Positions 44,111 to 56,253 are shown, counted from the first letter of the stretch. The stretch: DNA of 64,000 nucleotides from Karstenula rhodostoma CBS 690.94 (GCA_010093485.1 MU001507.1:375296-439295); one strand, 5' to 3'. The notes: generated from the sequence alone by a model not told the origin. A program made the numbers and translations.

Positions 44111-45111
44111 GATGTATTAGCGGGTGAGGTCGTGTGTGGTGGGGGACATGTGTGAACGGAAGCGCAATGAGGGCCCTCAAGACGCAAACGGAGGCGGCTT
44201 ACACTCATGCTGAAACCCGACGTGTGGTGTGTGGGCGGTGGATCTCCTGAGACACTGGTCTCGTTGCTGCAGGTGCGGTCGGCGGGTAGGAGGAATTGAA
44301 CGCGATGCGGGTGTGGAAGAGCACAATGGTGGAGAACCAATGCAGAGCAGAATCCGGAAGAAGATGGGATATGGGGGGAGTTTTGGCTCGTGTCGTATCG
44401 GCTGGCTGTGTCTGTGGTGCCTGGGGCTGTGAGCTGAAGACGAGAGGTCCGTTCGCGCCCCCAAGCCTTGCCGCCCGGTGCGCTAGACCTCAACGCTGCT
44501 TAGCCGCCCCTGGCCTGCAGAGCCCGTCAGCCAAAGAATGGGTCCCTGTTCACACGCCTGCGACGTCCGACGCACAATGCGCCGCGTCCAATCTACCTGC
44601 CCCAAGGTACATGAGATGCCAGATCGTGTTGCGATGACCTCTCCAAAATTATGCGCGTTGTGTCGGGAAATCTGTTTCATTCCGTCTCATTCGCTGACCG
44701 CGACGTTCTGGAAGTGGGAGACGCTTCTTTTCTTACGCCGAGCGTAGGTCGCCGCTCTGCTTTCTATTTTTGAACCGCCTTACACACTTGTTGCCACAGA
44801 ACGCGCAGACCTATGCGCAATGCGCACATGTTCCACTTGTTCACAACCATCCATTGACTATCGCGGCGGTCTCTTGCAGCTAGCTTTGCGATGTTCGCTG
44901 ATCGCTTTCGCTTTCGCCCGAAAGACCTCGCAACCATGTCCGAATCGAAAAGTCACAGTGAGCTCAGCCTTATCCGATCCGGCCCTGGGGGCTGCGCACA
45001 CTGACCCCGACCGTTTAAACTGAACGAACGACATCTCACGCACCCGGCTGTTGTTCTCTATCTTGCTGCCCTTCGACTTGTCGTAGTACACAACCTGATG
45101 ACCGCATCAAA
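44111..45111. other. Intergenic
   Basis: About 1.0 kb upstream of the syntaxin gene and downstream of NPT1. No supported gene. Confidence 0.4.
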
Positions 45112-46697
45112 CTATGACGTGGGCTTCTGGCCTGCTGTTCCCCATCGCGTGTTTTCGTCGACCCCTGCCCATGTCTTTTCCGTGTAGCCAAGCCGCTGTT
45201 TGACTTCTTCGACCGTCAACTTGTTGCCGGTGTTCTTGCCAATGTTATCGCTAATCTTCACAGCGTGTCGTCCTGAGGCAGAGGCGATCTTGATCACAAT
45301 GTTCAGCGGCACCGACTTGTTGCCCGTCGACTCCTGGACATAGTCATCTATCGCAAGTCAGCGCGTCAATCCCCAGGTAGAAATAGCGATGCTTACTAGT
45401 CAAGAAGGTTCCTACTCCAAAGGTCGGTTGGAAGCCTTCCTTCTCCGCTGCCGCCTTGTACTTCAGACACAGATCGATATTGAGCGAATCCGAGAACACG
45501 ATCGTCTTCTTCGCCTTAATCCCCTGCTCGTCGTAGAACTCGCGCATCATCTTAACAAAGTCCAGCGGATCTCCGGAGTCTTGGCGCACACCGGTGAACA
45601 CCTCAGCATAGGTTCTCCGCTGCTTCGTAGCGCCGTCTATTCCCGCTTGGATAGGAGGTTCCGTGCGAGCCAGCGTCTGGACGTCAGGGTTTGTCGTGGC
45701 CGCGGTTCTGATTTCCGGAATTGGCTCCTTGAAGGCTCTTAGGAACGCCGGAGTACCAAATGTATCCGTGAGCGCGATGCTTAGAACTCCTTCGCCAAAC
45801 GTTGACGTCCAGTATTCCAGAGCAATCCGGTTAGCTTGCTCGTAGTTGTTCGTGATGGCCGCGACGCCCATGAACCATTCGTGCGCAACCGTTCCTATTG
45901 GCAACAACCCGTGCTTCATTGCAAAGTGAACGTTGCTGCTGCCCGTGAGCTTGCCCTGCCATCCTTTTGGAGCGCCATCGGCTTCTGCGCGGCGCAGTCC
46001 TTGGAGCACCAAGTCCTGAGTATGGTAATCGCGTCGCCGCCGGGTGCCAAACTCGGAGAAGATGCAACCCTCCTGTAGCAGCTTTGATCCCTTCTCGTAT
46101 GCCTTCTCAACCTGACCGGCGTAGCTCCAGTCCTTGTCGACAAACTTGAAATATGCCTCGCTCACCAAGGCGAGCAGGGGTATCTCGTACAGAATTGTCT
46201 CCACCCACAAGCCTTCGGTCTGTATGCTGAAATCGCCGAGGTCGTCGTCGGAGCCTGTATCGTTGATGGGCTTGAAGACGAGTTTCAATTGCTTCGATGG
46301 GTGGAGGCGGAAGTTCGAGAGGAAACGGAGGTACTGGTCGTTCAGGTAATGGCACGTGGACTTGAGGAACTTGTACTCCTCCTCGGACAAAGAGATGCTC
46401 TCGAGTTCTATGCTTTGTCAGTGGAACCTGCCAGTCAACACACGGTAGACTCACTATCGACCTGGGCCTGCAGCCAACGGAAAGCCGCGCGGTTTAGCTT
46501 CTTGTCTGGTGTTCGATTGGTGAAACTGTAGGTTACGGCGACGTCCGGAAAGAACTTGAGCACGCAACATTGCATGGTAAGTTTGTAGAGGTCGCTAGCC
46601 TGGTCAGCCTTGCGATCGCGCGGAAACAGTGGGCTGCTCACGTATCGAGCAGCGAGAAGATGCCCTCGGGCAGCTGCTCGGAGGTCGCCTCAGCCAT
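45112..46697 (-). CDS. NPT1: Nicotinate phosphoribosyltransferase
   Basis: Exons 46697-46642, 46594-46455, 46407-45397 and 45347-45112 give 480 aa. The enzyme makes nicotinate mononucleotide from nicotinate and PRPP in the NAD salvage (Preiss-Handler) pathway. Recognisable segments are DLYKLTMQCCVLKFFPDVAV near the N-terminus, then TYSFTNRTPDKKLN, SEFGTRRRRDYHTQDLVLQG, the His-loop region LLPIGTVAHEWFMGVAAI, GVRQDSGDPLDFVKMM, IVFSDSLNIDLCLKY and VGTFLTNDYVQE. The DSGDP and SDSLN motifs belong to the phosphoribosyl-binding site. The length fits the eukaryotic enzyme. All four splice junctions keep phase. Confidence 0.95.
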
Positions 46698-47389
46698 GGT
46701 GTCGCAGCAAGATGCAGCAGAGAGTCGGGGTTGTGACAAGATAGAGGGGTGGTGGGGTAAAGTTGCTTTTGCACTAAACTAGCAGGCGGGTCTGCGGCGC
46801 GTCGCAACGTGAACGTGGGACAGTGCTCGATTCGGTGAATGTGGCTACGAGTTCAAGAGTAATCGGTAAGGCGAATGATTTCCAGCATGTCGACGCCGAC
46901 TTAGCGCATCGCAGACCGCGTCGTCTCGATGGTTAGCGCGATCTGCAGCCTTACTGCAGGCAACGAGCGCGGAAACCGATGAAGAGTGTTATCGATAGCT
47001 TAGCTCAGCCCCACCTGTTTAAAGGCCCTGTCACGTGCAGTCTTTGTTGAGGTCAAGTCCAGCAGGTGGTGTCTTGCCTTAGCCCGGCAGAACCAGCGCA
47101 TACCTGACTTGGTTGGCCCGCGCATGAAGCTTTGTTGAGATGTTTACTGTCCGCTCCTATGCGGATTGACGATAGTTCTCCACCATTGACACACCACACA
47201 TTGAAAATGCCAACAACCAGCAATGAGTAGGTCCGCTTCAAAAATCATGTTGCTTTGCACTTTACCTGCCTTGCCTCTACTAGTGATGACTGCCTTTATG
47301 TATATCTACCGGCCTACAGGGGAATTCGAAGCTTACACCAACAAATGGAAAGAGATGGTTAACCAGACGCTTCACTACCGAGCCCTGTC
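46698..47389. promoter_or_regulatory. Intergenic, promoter of NPT1
   Basis: 692 bp between NPT1 and the 3' end of the HET-NACHT-ankyrin gene. A plus-strand open frame from 47223 runs antisense into that gene and is not credited. Confidence 0.4.
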
Positions 47390-50300
47390 TTACGACTTGT
47401 TCGCACGCGATACAGGCAGCCACCTGGTCAGCGCCTTTGGAATACGAAGTGGCTTGAACGAGGTTGTTGTTGAGGTGCCAGAACCATCGAATGCGTCCAC
47501 GGGGTTTGTTATGAGACTTCTTTTTTGGTGGTGTTCAGCAGACCGTGCAAGCAACAGCTCGAGTATCTGTTTATGATTCCCTTCTGGAGCTGCCTGTATG
47601 GGGTCGTCGTACATTATACCCATCGCTATTCGAGTTGCAAGCTCGGCGCTGCCGTACCGTCCACCTCGTATGTCAACATTGGCGTTCCTGTCAAGCAGCA
47701 TCTTCACAATCTGCGTATAGCCTCCTGCCGCTGCTGCCTGTAGCGCGCTGCACAGCGGGCCTCCCCGTGCGTTAACATCTGCTCCACTGTTAAGCAGCAT
47801 CTTGACAATCTGCTTATGGCCGAAACTTGAAGCTGCCTGTAGGGCGTTGCCGTACTCTCCACCCTGTGCGTTAACATCGGCCTTCCTGTCTAGTAGTATC
47901 GCAACCAGGTACTCATAGCCGAAGCCTGACGCTGCCTGCAGGGCGTTGCCGTATTGTCCACCCTGTGCGTTAACATTGGCGTTCCTATCAAGTAGTAACT
48001 TAACTATTCCCTTGTGGCCTCTGAATGACGCTGCCTGCAGGGCGTTGCCATATTGTCCACCCTGTGTGTTAACATTGGCGTTCTGATCAAGTAGTAACTT
48101 GACTATTTCCTCGTTTCCTCCATATGAAGCTGCCTGCAGGGCGTTGCCGTAATTTCCACCCTGCGCGTTGACATCGGCGTCGTTAAGCATCATCTTCACT
48201 ACCTGCGCATGGCCCGATGATGCAGCTGCTTGTAATGCATTGCCGTAGTATCCACCCTGAGCGTTGATGTTGGCGTTCTTGTCAAGTAGTAATTTGACTA
48301 TACGCTCGTGGCCTCTCAGTGAAGCTGCCTGCAAAGCGTTGCCAAAGTCTCCACCTTGCGCGTTGACGTCGGCACTGGTGAGCAGCATCTGGACTACTTT
48401 CTCATGGCCTTCAAGTGATGCCGCCTGCAGTGCGTTGCCGTAGTATCCACCCTGCGTATTAACGTCGGTAGTCTTGTCATCAAGCAAGATTCTGACTACA
48501 TCTTCATGGCCTTCTAATGAAGCTGCCTGCAGTGCATTGCCGAACGCTCCACCCTGCGCGTTGATGTCGACACCTTGGTCCAACAACGTTTTCGTAATCG
48601 TGCTCAAGCCTAACAGTGCGGCGTAGTAAAGCGGCGCAGCTACGCTTTCTACGCCTTTGTCCAGATAGGGTTCTTCACCTGGCCAGTCCGGATCACTCAA
48701 CTGGATCCAGGTAAGATAGGCTGGTCTTTCCATTGACAATAGCTCCATCGCTAGCCGACTCACTTCTTTCATCTCCTCTTCTGTCTTTCGTAGATGGTGG
48801 CCCCAAAACCTTGCTACGTAAATTGCGAGTGCGGATGCCGGAAGGGTTTCCCATGATAATGGTTGCTGCAACTGGGCCAGGTACTTCAAGCAGCCTTTCG
48901 TTATTGAGGTTTGGCATTCGACCTTCTCCATGCCGTACCGTTTTGCTGGTCCTTGCTTGATCCTGTCTGAGACTAGGTACTCCTGAACTGAATAGTGTGC
49001 CAGAGCGGCGATCCGCTTCCGCATAACTCTAGCACTCCTGCCTGGCGACGTTTCTTCCACAACTGTGACAGTGACTAAACTGGAGCAGATGTTCAGCACT
49101 TCTAGCGGGTCTTCTAGCACCTCGTCGCGGTCGAACGCTGGGTCGCGCGCCGCGTCGAGGGCGACAACTTCGGCGATCTCTTCAATGGACAGTGGCCGCT
49201 CGGAGAACGTTAGCCACTGCAAGATGCGCATCGCATAGTCAGAGTCTTCTTCGCTTATATCAGAGAGGATGTACTCGTACGTCTGGTCTAGTGTTTGCGG
49301 CAAAGTGGCGAGTGACTTGCGCAGCATCATGCGATTGCGACATTTCCCCAACCTGTCAAGCTGGCACACAGCCCATCGGAACCTATACTAACGTCAGTTT
49401 GGGCCCTATAGATAATCGGATGAATACGCATACATCCCGCGAGCTCCACTCATCATTGCAGCCTCGATTTCTTGTCTGACAGCAGCGTCCTTGTTCCATT
49501 TTGCCAAACCCTTATCGTCAGACAGCCTTTGCTGAATGTATCTTTGTATGTCCTTGTCCACTTCGTCCCTCTGGAGACATATAGTGTCTTCTTCCGTAAC
49601 AATCTTCTCCAAAGAACTCTCGATGTCCCGCTCTTTCCGACTAGTCAGGAGCAGATGCAGATTGTTGGGTTGCCATCCGGCTACTGTTTCGAGCATGTCC
49701 ATCAGTTCCGAGCGTTGCTTACATTCGTCGAGAGCATCAATAATGATGTAGACCTGCCCGAATTCTTGCAACGTTGACCGTACTGCTTCTAGGAACTCAT
49801 GCAGTGGTGGCAGTCGTCCAGTGTTCTCGCACGATGCGAACAACGCGTCAATACTTTTGGGTGTTATGACCGCACGTTGCAGCAGCTGGGAGAGCAACGA
49901 GCGGATCGCTAATTCTGGACCTTGCTTCTGTGTGTCTTTGAAGTCGAAATAGAAATATGCCGTCACCATACTGGGGTCGTCGCCACAGTGGTGCAGCATG
50001 TTTTCAATAATAGTAGAGCTCAAGATGGTCTTTCCACATCCTGGGATCCCATGCAGCCAAAGCCTCGATGCTGCACTCGCCTTCCATCTCGTAAATTGCT
50101 CGCCCTCTACGAGCCAAATTCCGGTCCCAGCCTGCCGCTGCTTGTGCGCTTTATGGTAGTTGGCAGATGGGTCAGGCGCCGAAAGCCAGTTGCATATCTT
50201 GCGCAGCCTCTCCTTTTGGCTTTGCCTGCCGCTCTGGGTACTGTCCACAAAATCACCTGTGACGTCCTGGGAAGCCTCATGTACCACTTTCTTTAGCCTT

Positions 50301-51007
50301 CTAGTCGCGTTATCCTTGCCTTCACCATATATGAGTGGCATGTAGATGCCAAAAATGCCCAGCAGACAGTAGGCCGCATCTTCCTCACGTGTCGTCTGGC
50401 GATTTTCTGTCCACGAGAAACGTTCAGATACGGTGAACTCAGATATCTGGCCTCCATGGAGAGCATCAACGGGTATTCCTGTGATGCCATGAATGATATG
50501 TCTGAGTGACTCCTTGTCACCCAGTCGCCTTCCCGTCTTAGAGAAAAATTCAACCGATTTCGGTGCAAGAAGTTCCTGAAGCGTCCAACCTCTAGTGTGC
50601 CATCGGCTTTGCTTAAAGGCCAACTCGCCCTCTTCATCCAGAGTATCGTGCTCGACGTCCGAAAGGTAGACGTAACACCTCGCTGCGCGCTGATACCAAC
50701 GAAACATAGAGTTGATCGCTTCTTGGAGCTCAGAGCTGTCTGACTTATTAATGCAACAGGTGTCGACCCAAAAGTAGACCAGGCCATCCCGCTTAGCCTG
50801 CTCTGCGCAGAAGCGAAGCTTTCGATATCCTTCACTGTTCTGACTATCGAGTCCTTTTCCGTTGTTGATGTTGTTCAGATCGTCGAAGGTCACCTCCTCG
50901 TCCGTCCAGGTGTGCGAGAGGATCGCATAGTTGGGAATCTCTACGTTGCTGATATAGTTCTTGCTCCATTCGAACCTGCCATCGCTTGCGGTGTGTAAGA
51001 GTCGCAT
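47390..51007 (-). CDS. HET-NACHT-ankyrin NLR-type protein
   Basis: Exons 51007-49434 and 49382-47390 give 1,188 aa. The start at 51007 (MRLLHTASDG) is the usual start of HET-domain proteins. The HET domain spans roughly residues 25-250 (NYAILSHTWTDEEVTF, WVDTCCINKSDSSELQEAIN, RGWTLQELLAP). The linker LLGIFGIYMPLIYGEGK is typical. A NACHT NTPase follows, with P-loop GIPGCGKT near residue 320 and Walker B YIIIDALDEC near 420. The NACHT-winged-helix segment YEYILSDISEEDSDYAMRIL comes next. About ten ankyrin units then follow (residues about 770-1120), each close to YGNALQAASxxGHxxIVKLL plus LDxNANVNAQGG. Proteins of this build mediate heterokaryon incompatibility and innate-immunity-like cell death in fungi. 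Confidence 0.93.
47640..48640 (-). repeat. Array of about ten near-uniform ankyrin-coding units (96-102 bp)
   Basis: Tandem coding repeats within the NLR gene. The DNA of successive units is strikingly alike, for example CTGCCTGCAGGGCGTTGCC recurring every 96-102 bp. Variable positions concentrate between the conserved GNALQAAS and VNAQGG blocks. Confidence 0.88.
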
Positions 51008-51533
51008 CAGGCCGAGTATTTGCACGAGCGATAGAGAGGTCCTCGTAGTCTGAAGGAAGACCAGACTGCAGTGTAGAAAGCTCGTGGCCACCCTGAAACC
51101 GAGAGCGGGGGCTGTGCCATGAGAACGATGCAGGGGTTGGCAGACCATGCTCGCACACAGCGCTTAGCCATGACCGCGACCAGGGAGGCAGCGCTTAGCC
51201 ATGACTGCGACTAGGCAGCGCTTGCGCGTGAAGGCGATGTATATGGGGGAAGTGAGCAATGAGTATCGACGCGAGGCTCGTATCCGGCCACGATATCAGT
51301 TCTGAGGTGCATGTTGAGGGATGGTATCTGTGCAGTGCGCTGGTCAACGTCAGCGTCAAGGTCAACGTCCTGGCCCCCAAACTCGCAAGCAGGCAGCGGG
51401 AGCGGGCCGAAGCCAACGAAGGGCGTTATCGATAGCGATAGGCCTAGCCGAGCCGCGGCGGACTGGACCCTGAACCAGCGGGCAAAGACGAAATAATCGG
51501 CGTACTCTCCGCCGCTGCACACCTCGCACAGTG
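51008..51533. promoter_or_regulatory. Divergent promoter region
   Basis: 526 bp between the NLR gene and the cytochrome b5-like gene. A direct repeat (AGCGCTTAGCCATGAC) occurs at about 51159 and again at about 51191. Confidence 0.5.
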
Positions 51534-52529
51534 ATGTTGGTCGCTTTCTCGCTGCTGGCCATCTCGCTGTCCTTCCTGTTCTTCAAGCGGCCCCCTTCGA
51601 CATGGCTCGCCTATCTCCGTCAAAACGCGCCTCCACCTACCATAGATACTGAACACAAGCCGTCTCAACCCACTGCAAATCGAGAGGCACCCGCGGTCGA
51701 GCCATCAGACAACCAGACCTCAAGGCGCGCAAGCAGAGGCTCGTCGTCCGAAGGCACACCGAAAGTCGCTCCCAAGGATAGTGCAAATGGCGCCGTCCCG
51801 ACGTTCACGCTCGCGGCGCACGAAAGCTCCGACGAGGACGACGAAGACAACCTCCCACCGCCCTCTTTCCCCGCCCTGAACTCGGCGCAAAGGGCGTCTG
51901 CGCCGTCTCCGACAATAGCTATGCCTCCGCCGCCTAAAGTGGCGCCTATGGCCCCTCCCGCCCGACCTGCTTCCTCGCTCATGCCTCCGCCCACACTGAA
52001 AGCCTCCAACCTGCGCGCCCTACCGACGCCTACGCAAGGCCTGCGTGTACCCACCACAGGACCTCTGCCCAACCGCGGGCCCGTCCCGAATCGAGGCCCT
52101 CCAGCTTCAAACGGCGGCCTCATGCCGACAGCCACAGTCAAAACACCGAACTCGCGGGGCAAGGTGCTACTCTCGCCCGGGCACTCTCCGCTAGACTGGG
52201 CGAACCTGCAGCGCTCGGAAAAAAACCTGGCCGGTGTACCCTCGCTTCTCCGTGTCACACCCGCCATGCTCAAGGAAAACAACGGCCGGAAAGGGAAGCC
52301 CGCCTGGTCGAGCTACGAAGGCAAAGTGTACAACCTCACACCCTACCTGCCCTTCCACCCAGGTGGCGAAGGAGAGCTGCGGAGGGCTGCAGGGAAAGAC
52401 GGGAGGAAGCTGTTCATGGAAGTGCATCCGTGGGTGAACTGGGACAATATGCTTGGCGAGTGTCTGGTCGGCATCATGGTGACGGAAGAGCAGGCGCGCC
52501 CAACAAGCACTCTGGAGGACATGGATTGA
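51534..52529 (+). CDS. Membrane-anchored cytochrome b5-domain protein
   Basis: A single exon of 331 aa, starting at the ATG at 51534 (a GTG lies just upstream in frame). The N-terminus is one membrane segment (MLVAFSLLAISLSFLFF). About 190 disordered residues rich in Pro, Ser and Ala follow. A C-terminal heme-binding b5 domain then reads KPAWSSYEGKVYNLTPYLPF, HPGGEGELRRAAGKDGRKLF, MEVHPWVNWDNMLGECLVGI. The HPGG His and the downstream His of EVHPW fit the two axial heme ligands. The domain most resembles the Irc21/CYB5R4-type b5 proteins rather than microsomal b5. It is likely an ER electron-transfer protein; the partner is unknown. Confidence 0.88.
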   Translation: MLVAFSLLAISLSFLFFKRPPSTWLAYLRQNAPPPTIDTEHKPSQPTANREAPAVEPSDNQTSRRASRGSSSEGTPKVAPKDSANGAVPTFTLAAHESSDEDDEDNLPPPSFPALNSAQRASAPSPTIAMPPPPKVAPMAPPARPASSLMPPPTLKASNLRALPTPTQGLRVPTTGPLPNRGPVPNRGPPASNGGLMPTATVKTPNSRGKVLLSPGHSPLDWANLQRSEKNLAGVPSLLRVTPAMLKENNGRKGKPAWSSYEGKVYNLTPYLPFHPGGEGELRRAAGKDGRKLFMEVHPWVNWDNMLGECLVGIMVTEEQARPTSTLEDMD

Positions 52530-53012
52530 TCTTGAGATACCCCATAGACCGCAATAGACCAGGTCAGCCTTTCCTATACTTCGTCGGCCACGTCTCCAGT
52601 ATCTGTGTTGTCGTCCTTACTCGCCTTTTACATCGAGCATCACGTACCTTCGAGCTTGGCAACTGGTTGAGCTGATCACGGTGGTGAACTTACAGAATAG
52701 ACACTCGTGCCTGCCACTCAGCTGCATGCAGCGGACCAGAGTAGCACAATCGATTCTGCCGCTGGCTACACCAACGTCCCTTGTGAGACACACGAACCCG
52801 TCACTGAGACAATGCTGAACACATCAAAACCTGACTTTCAGTGCTTTGCAAGATCCATGACATCCGACGAAGTGAGCACCCGCGCCTACCCGCTCCAGAT
52901 GGCAGTCACGGTCGCAGTCGCACCTGCCTCTGCTGAAGTATCCTTTCTCAATCGCATGTTTATCCGCACACGAACTCGCCCTCGAATTTAAGCAACTATC
53001 CAGAACTACCCC
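52530..53012. other. Intergenic
   Basis: 483 bp with no supported gene. Confidence 0.35.
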
Positions 53013-53611
53013 ATGGACCGCTCCCGCCTCCCCTCTCGCCTCGCCCTCCTCCACTGTACATCCCTCCCGACTGCCTCCCTTCCTTGCCCACAAACACTGA
53101 TACCCCTTAGTCCTCACCCGCTTAACCACCCTCCTCCTGACCGACCTCCTCCTCACCATAACCATCTACCTCTCCACCAACCCAGGCCCATTCCACCCCA
53201 CACCCCTCCTCTACGCGCCCTTTCTGACCACCCTCGCCGCCGACACCGTTGAGATCCTTGCCCTCATCACGCGCACCGAGGACGGCATACCCCACGCGCC
53301 AACGTGGTGCCTGCTTGCGGCCGAGGCGCTGATCGTGGGGTTGTGTAGCGTGGCGTGGGTTGTTTCGCATGTGGCGTTGTCTGTAGCGGAGACGAACCTG
53401 GAGAAGGTGTGGATGGGGAGGTTGTGGGCGGGAGTTGCGTGTTTGGTGTAAGTACGATAGGGGATCGACCGGGGTGAGATGGGGAGTGGTTAGGGCTGAC
53501 GTGGATAGGGGCTTAAGGGGTGTTATAGCGGGGATTGTAGTTGTTGATGAGGCGCGTGTTAGGAGGAGGGCGAGGGAGATTCGTTTTGGGGCGAGGAGGC
53601 GGGGACCATAG
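53013..53611 (+). CDS. Small four-helix membrane protein, family not recognised
   Basis: Exons 53013-53055, 53111-53447 and 53509-53611 give 160 aa. Both introns have GT..AG ends and keep phase; the first has a CACTGATAC branch-like site. The protein is short and hydrophobic, with likely membrane segments at LTTLLLTDLLLTITIYL, YAPFLTTLAADTVEILALI, WCLLAAEALIVGLCSVAWVV and WMGRLWAGVACLVGLRGVIA. It ends in a strongly basic tail (RRRAREIRFGARRRGP). No conserved enzyme motif is visible. The open frame would be missed by simple ORF calling because no single exon is long. Confidence 0.7.
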
Positions 53612-53926
53612 CGGGGCGTTATGGATGTTGTGCGGGGGACGGGGTGGTGATGGAAATTGGATGCTGTATCGGGTTGGTGACATTGGGAAGAATGACTGTA
53701 CTAACTTACATTTATTCGCCTCAAATTTCACTCCAGTGCTTCGAGACATGCGTTGTCGGCTGAATAACTCTGCAGACAGATTGGTGTATCGACATAGCCA
53801 CAACTACGCTATATCGCTCATGAATGGTGAGACGCTGAGAGTCAGGCTGTCCGCAGTCACATAGGAAAGTAACTCTACCGTTCACTTCCGCTAGGCAGAT
53901 AGGGTCGGAAGAAAGATTCCGAAGCC

Positions 53927-54179
53927 ATGAAGAATTCTAGATTCATGATGGAACTCCGAAGTGCATATGATCCCATCTACGAGGACAATCCTATATACGA
54001 GTACTCAAGCGAGGGTGAAGAAGAGCACAGCCAGCCGGAGAACCGCCACAACGCACCCTTCCCCGTGCCATACGACCATGTAATGTAGGAACCCCGTCTA
54101 GCCTCGCAAAAACACAACACAGTTCCTAGGCGAATGGATTCTCACCTTCGACGGAAACATTCGTCTCCGCCAAGACTAG
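53927..54179 (+). CDS. Putative very short acidic protein
   Basis: Exons 53927-54079 and 54123-54179 join in phase 0 across a 43-nt GT..AG intron and give 69 aa. It has an acidic, Tyr-bearing middle (DPIYEDNPIYEYSSEGEEE) and ends FLGEWILTFDGNIRLRQD. I do not recognise it. The sensible reading across the intron argues for real coding sequence, but it could be the remnant or 3' part of a larger gene. Confidence 0.35.
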
Positions 54180-54345
54180 TCAGTCACCGACAAGTTTCGG
54201 AAAGCTCGATATGTCATCATGCGGTACGAGCTACTTCAGCACAAGGCCTCTTGCTGAGGCCATGAATCGGGAAATCGCAGTGACCACACCGTTCCAGGAA
54301 AGAGAAACTGCACGTAGACTTATGAGTCTGGGAATCATCGCCGGA

Positions 54346-55086
54346 TTACATGCAAATGCTGGAATAGAAGGGTCTCCTGCCTTTGATCGACACAGACCCG
54401 AATTGGTCCGGAAGGCCGCCGAGTATCGGACAGCACGTTGAATTCGAGCCAACATCCCACTCGAGAACATCGGCACGATTCTCCATTCTGCGATTGCTGA
54501 TCGAAAGAGTTCGATACCGGAGGATACACCTGGCGCATAAATCGATGCTATGCCATCGAAAGCTGACAATCTCCGAAGCTCCGTCCAAGGAAGGCCTTTT
54601 GTACTTCTCCTGTATCTTGGTGCCGAAATGGATCTGAACGGTGTTTTGGGTGGTATTGAAAGAGTTCTTGTGCCAGGAATTCCGATAGATTACGGCGATT
54701 TCATGGCCGTCGCGAGTGTGGGCCAGTGCTCCGACTGCCTCGCTGCGGCGCTCGCCTACGTGCACGACAAGACTGCGAAGCATATAGTTATCAAGCCTCG
54801 GAATGGTGTAGTCAAACCCATAGATATCACTGCTTAACAAGAAAGGGTGCAGCGACAAAGGTCGTGATTCGTTCCGCAGCGCTCGTGCAACCTCTGGCGA
54901 TAAAGTCAATCCATCGAAGGAGCCCAACCGACTATCCAGTCCAAACACCCAGGATGCGGTGGCCAAAACATAACGTGCCTTGGTACTAGTCCCAGAGGCA
55001 GGACCAGTTCTTTCCCAGAGACGTTTCCACGATATTCCCAGTACATGATTGAATCGCGTCGTCCAAGACGCTACGAGCTTTGCCAA
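54346..55086 (-). pseudogene. Unassigned 246-codon open frame, possible gene relic
   Basis: An uninterrupted frame without a convincing ATG at its start, since the first codon is TTG. It reads WTTRFNHVLGISWKRLWERT at one end and YGFDYTIPRLDNYMLRSLVV, HVGERRSEAVGALAHTRDGH in the middle. The length is more than chance would easily give at this base composition, but I cannot place the family, and upstream exons or a start are not evident. It may be one exon of a gene, or a decayed gene. Confidence 0.3.
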
Positions 55087-56253
55087 CCACTCTCCTCAAC
55101 TCAAGACTTCGACTTCCTAAAAGCCTGCTATCACATCTGAACAGCGGGATGTTGTTATCCGGCATCTTTGTCCAAATATACCAAAGGCCATGGATGACAA
55201 CTCACTCACCGTCCAAGACAATCTTCCTCTTCCGAGAAGGTTTTAGCGTGCACTGCACCTTGACCACAACTATACCATCTCATCCAGCGTCCACAACACA
55301 ACACAACACAACACCAAACCCGCTACCTCGCCAATATATACCACGAATGCAAAGCACATATATACATGCCCTACCCCACCAACCCGCCGAAGCACACTAA
55401 CCAGCCCAGCCCAGCCCAAGCACGCCTCCCCCCAGCCGAAACCGGTGGCCTGATCAGTCATCACAGCAGCAGTACCACCACGTCGGACGCCTGACATCAC
55501 AGATACCAGCGAGCCACCTCCCATGACCATCCTCAACGTCATCGCAGTGCAACCAGCCCCTCCCCTCTTGCTCACGCGCGCGGTTGCATCAGCCAGAAGC
55601 TTACCCATCACGTGAAAGGGTCTCTTGTCGTAGTTGGTTGGGCAGCTGTCTGATTGGCTTATCGCGGCAGGTGACTGGATAGGTCGACGGGAGTGGTTCG
55701 GGAAACTAGCCCGCTCCGCTTATACCTTGACACGCTGGTCTCCCGGATAATCTGGTTGGGTGTACTGCATAGATGATAGATGCGAGTCCAGACAGCGCTG
55801 CGGTGCTGGAGTTCGCGGGGCGCTATCTATGGACGCGGGGGGTTATCTATCAATGTGTTTTTGGTGAGGGTGACGTCGCGTTGAGCATCCTCTTCCCTAC
55901 ACAGCACAGCACATGCCAACGCGGCCTGTACATACTGTGACACACAGACCCAAACCAGTCGTAGCATAGATAATGCTTAACACCGTGGTCTACATATCAG
56001 AAACGCGGCCATGTCCATGTAGCAATCGCAGACTCCGTACGCCTGACTGGTCCTGGGGTTAGCCTCCCTACACACCATGAGTAGAACAGCCATGTGGACG
56101 TATCGTCCAAGTAGTTTCGTTGCGTCTGGCTCCCCTCCAGCAGCCCAGCCATCGTTAATAACCCCCCTTTCTATCGCCGAGTAAAAAGGTGTCATAGCAC
56201 ACGCACACACGCCTTTACCCTGCAAACTAACGCTTTGTTTTACCGTGCCCGTG
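55087..56253. other. Gene-free stretch
   Basis: 1.17 kb with no supported gene. Short tandem words occur (ACAAC repeats near 55295; CAGCCCAGCCC near 55402). Confidence 0.4.

Noticed and set aside
47223..47576. 117-codon plus-strand frame with a hydrophobic start, antisense to the NLR 3' end
   Set aside because: Overlaps the NLR coding region on the other strand and has no supporting motif beyond one hydrophobic stretch.
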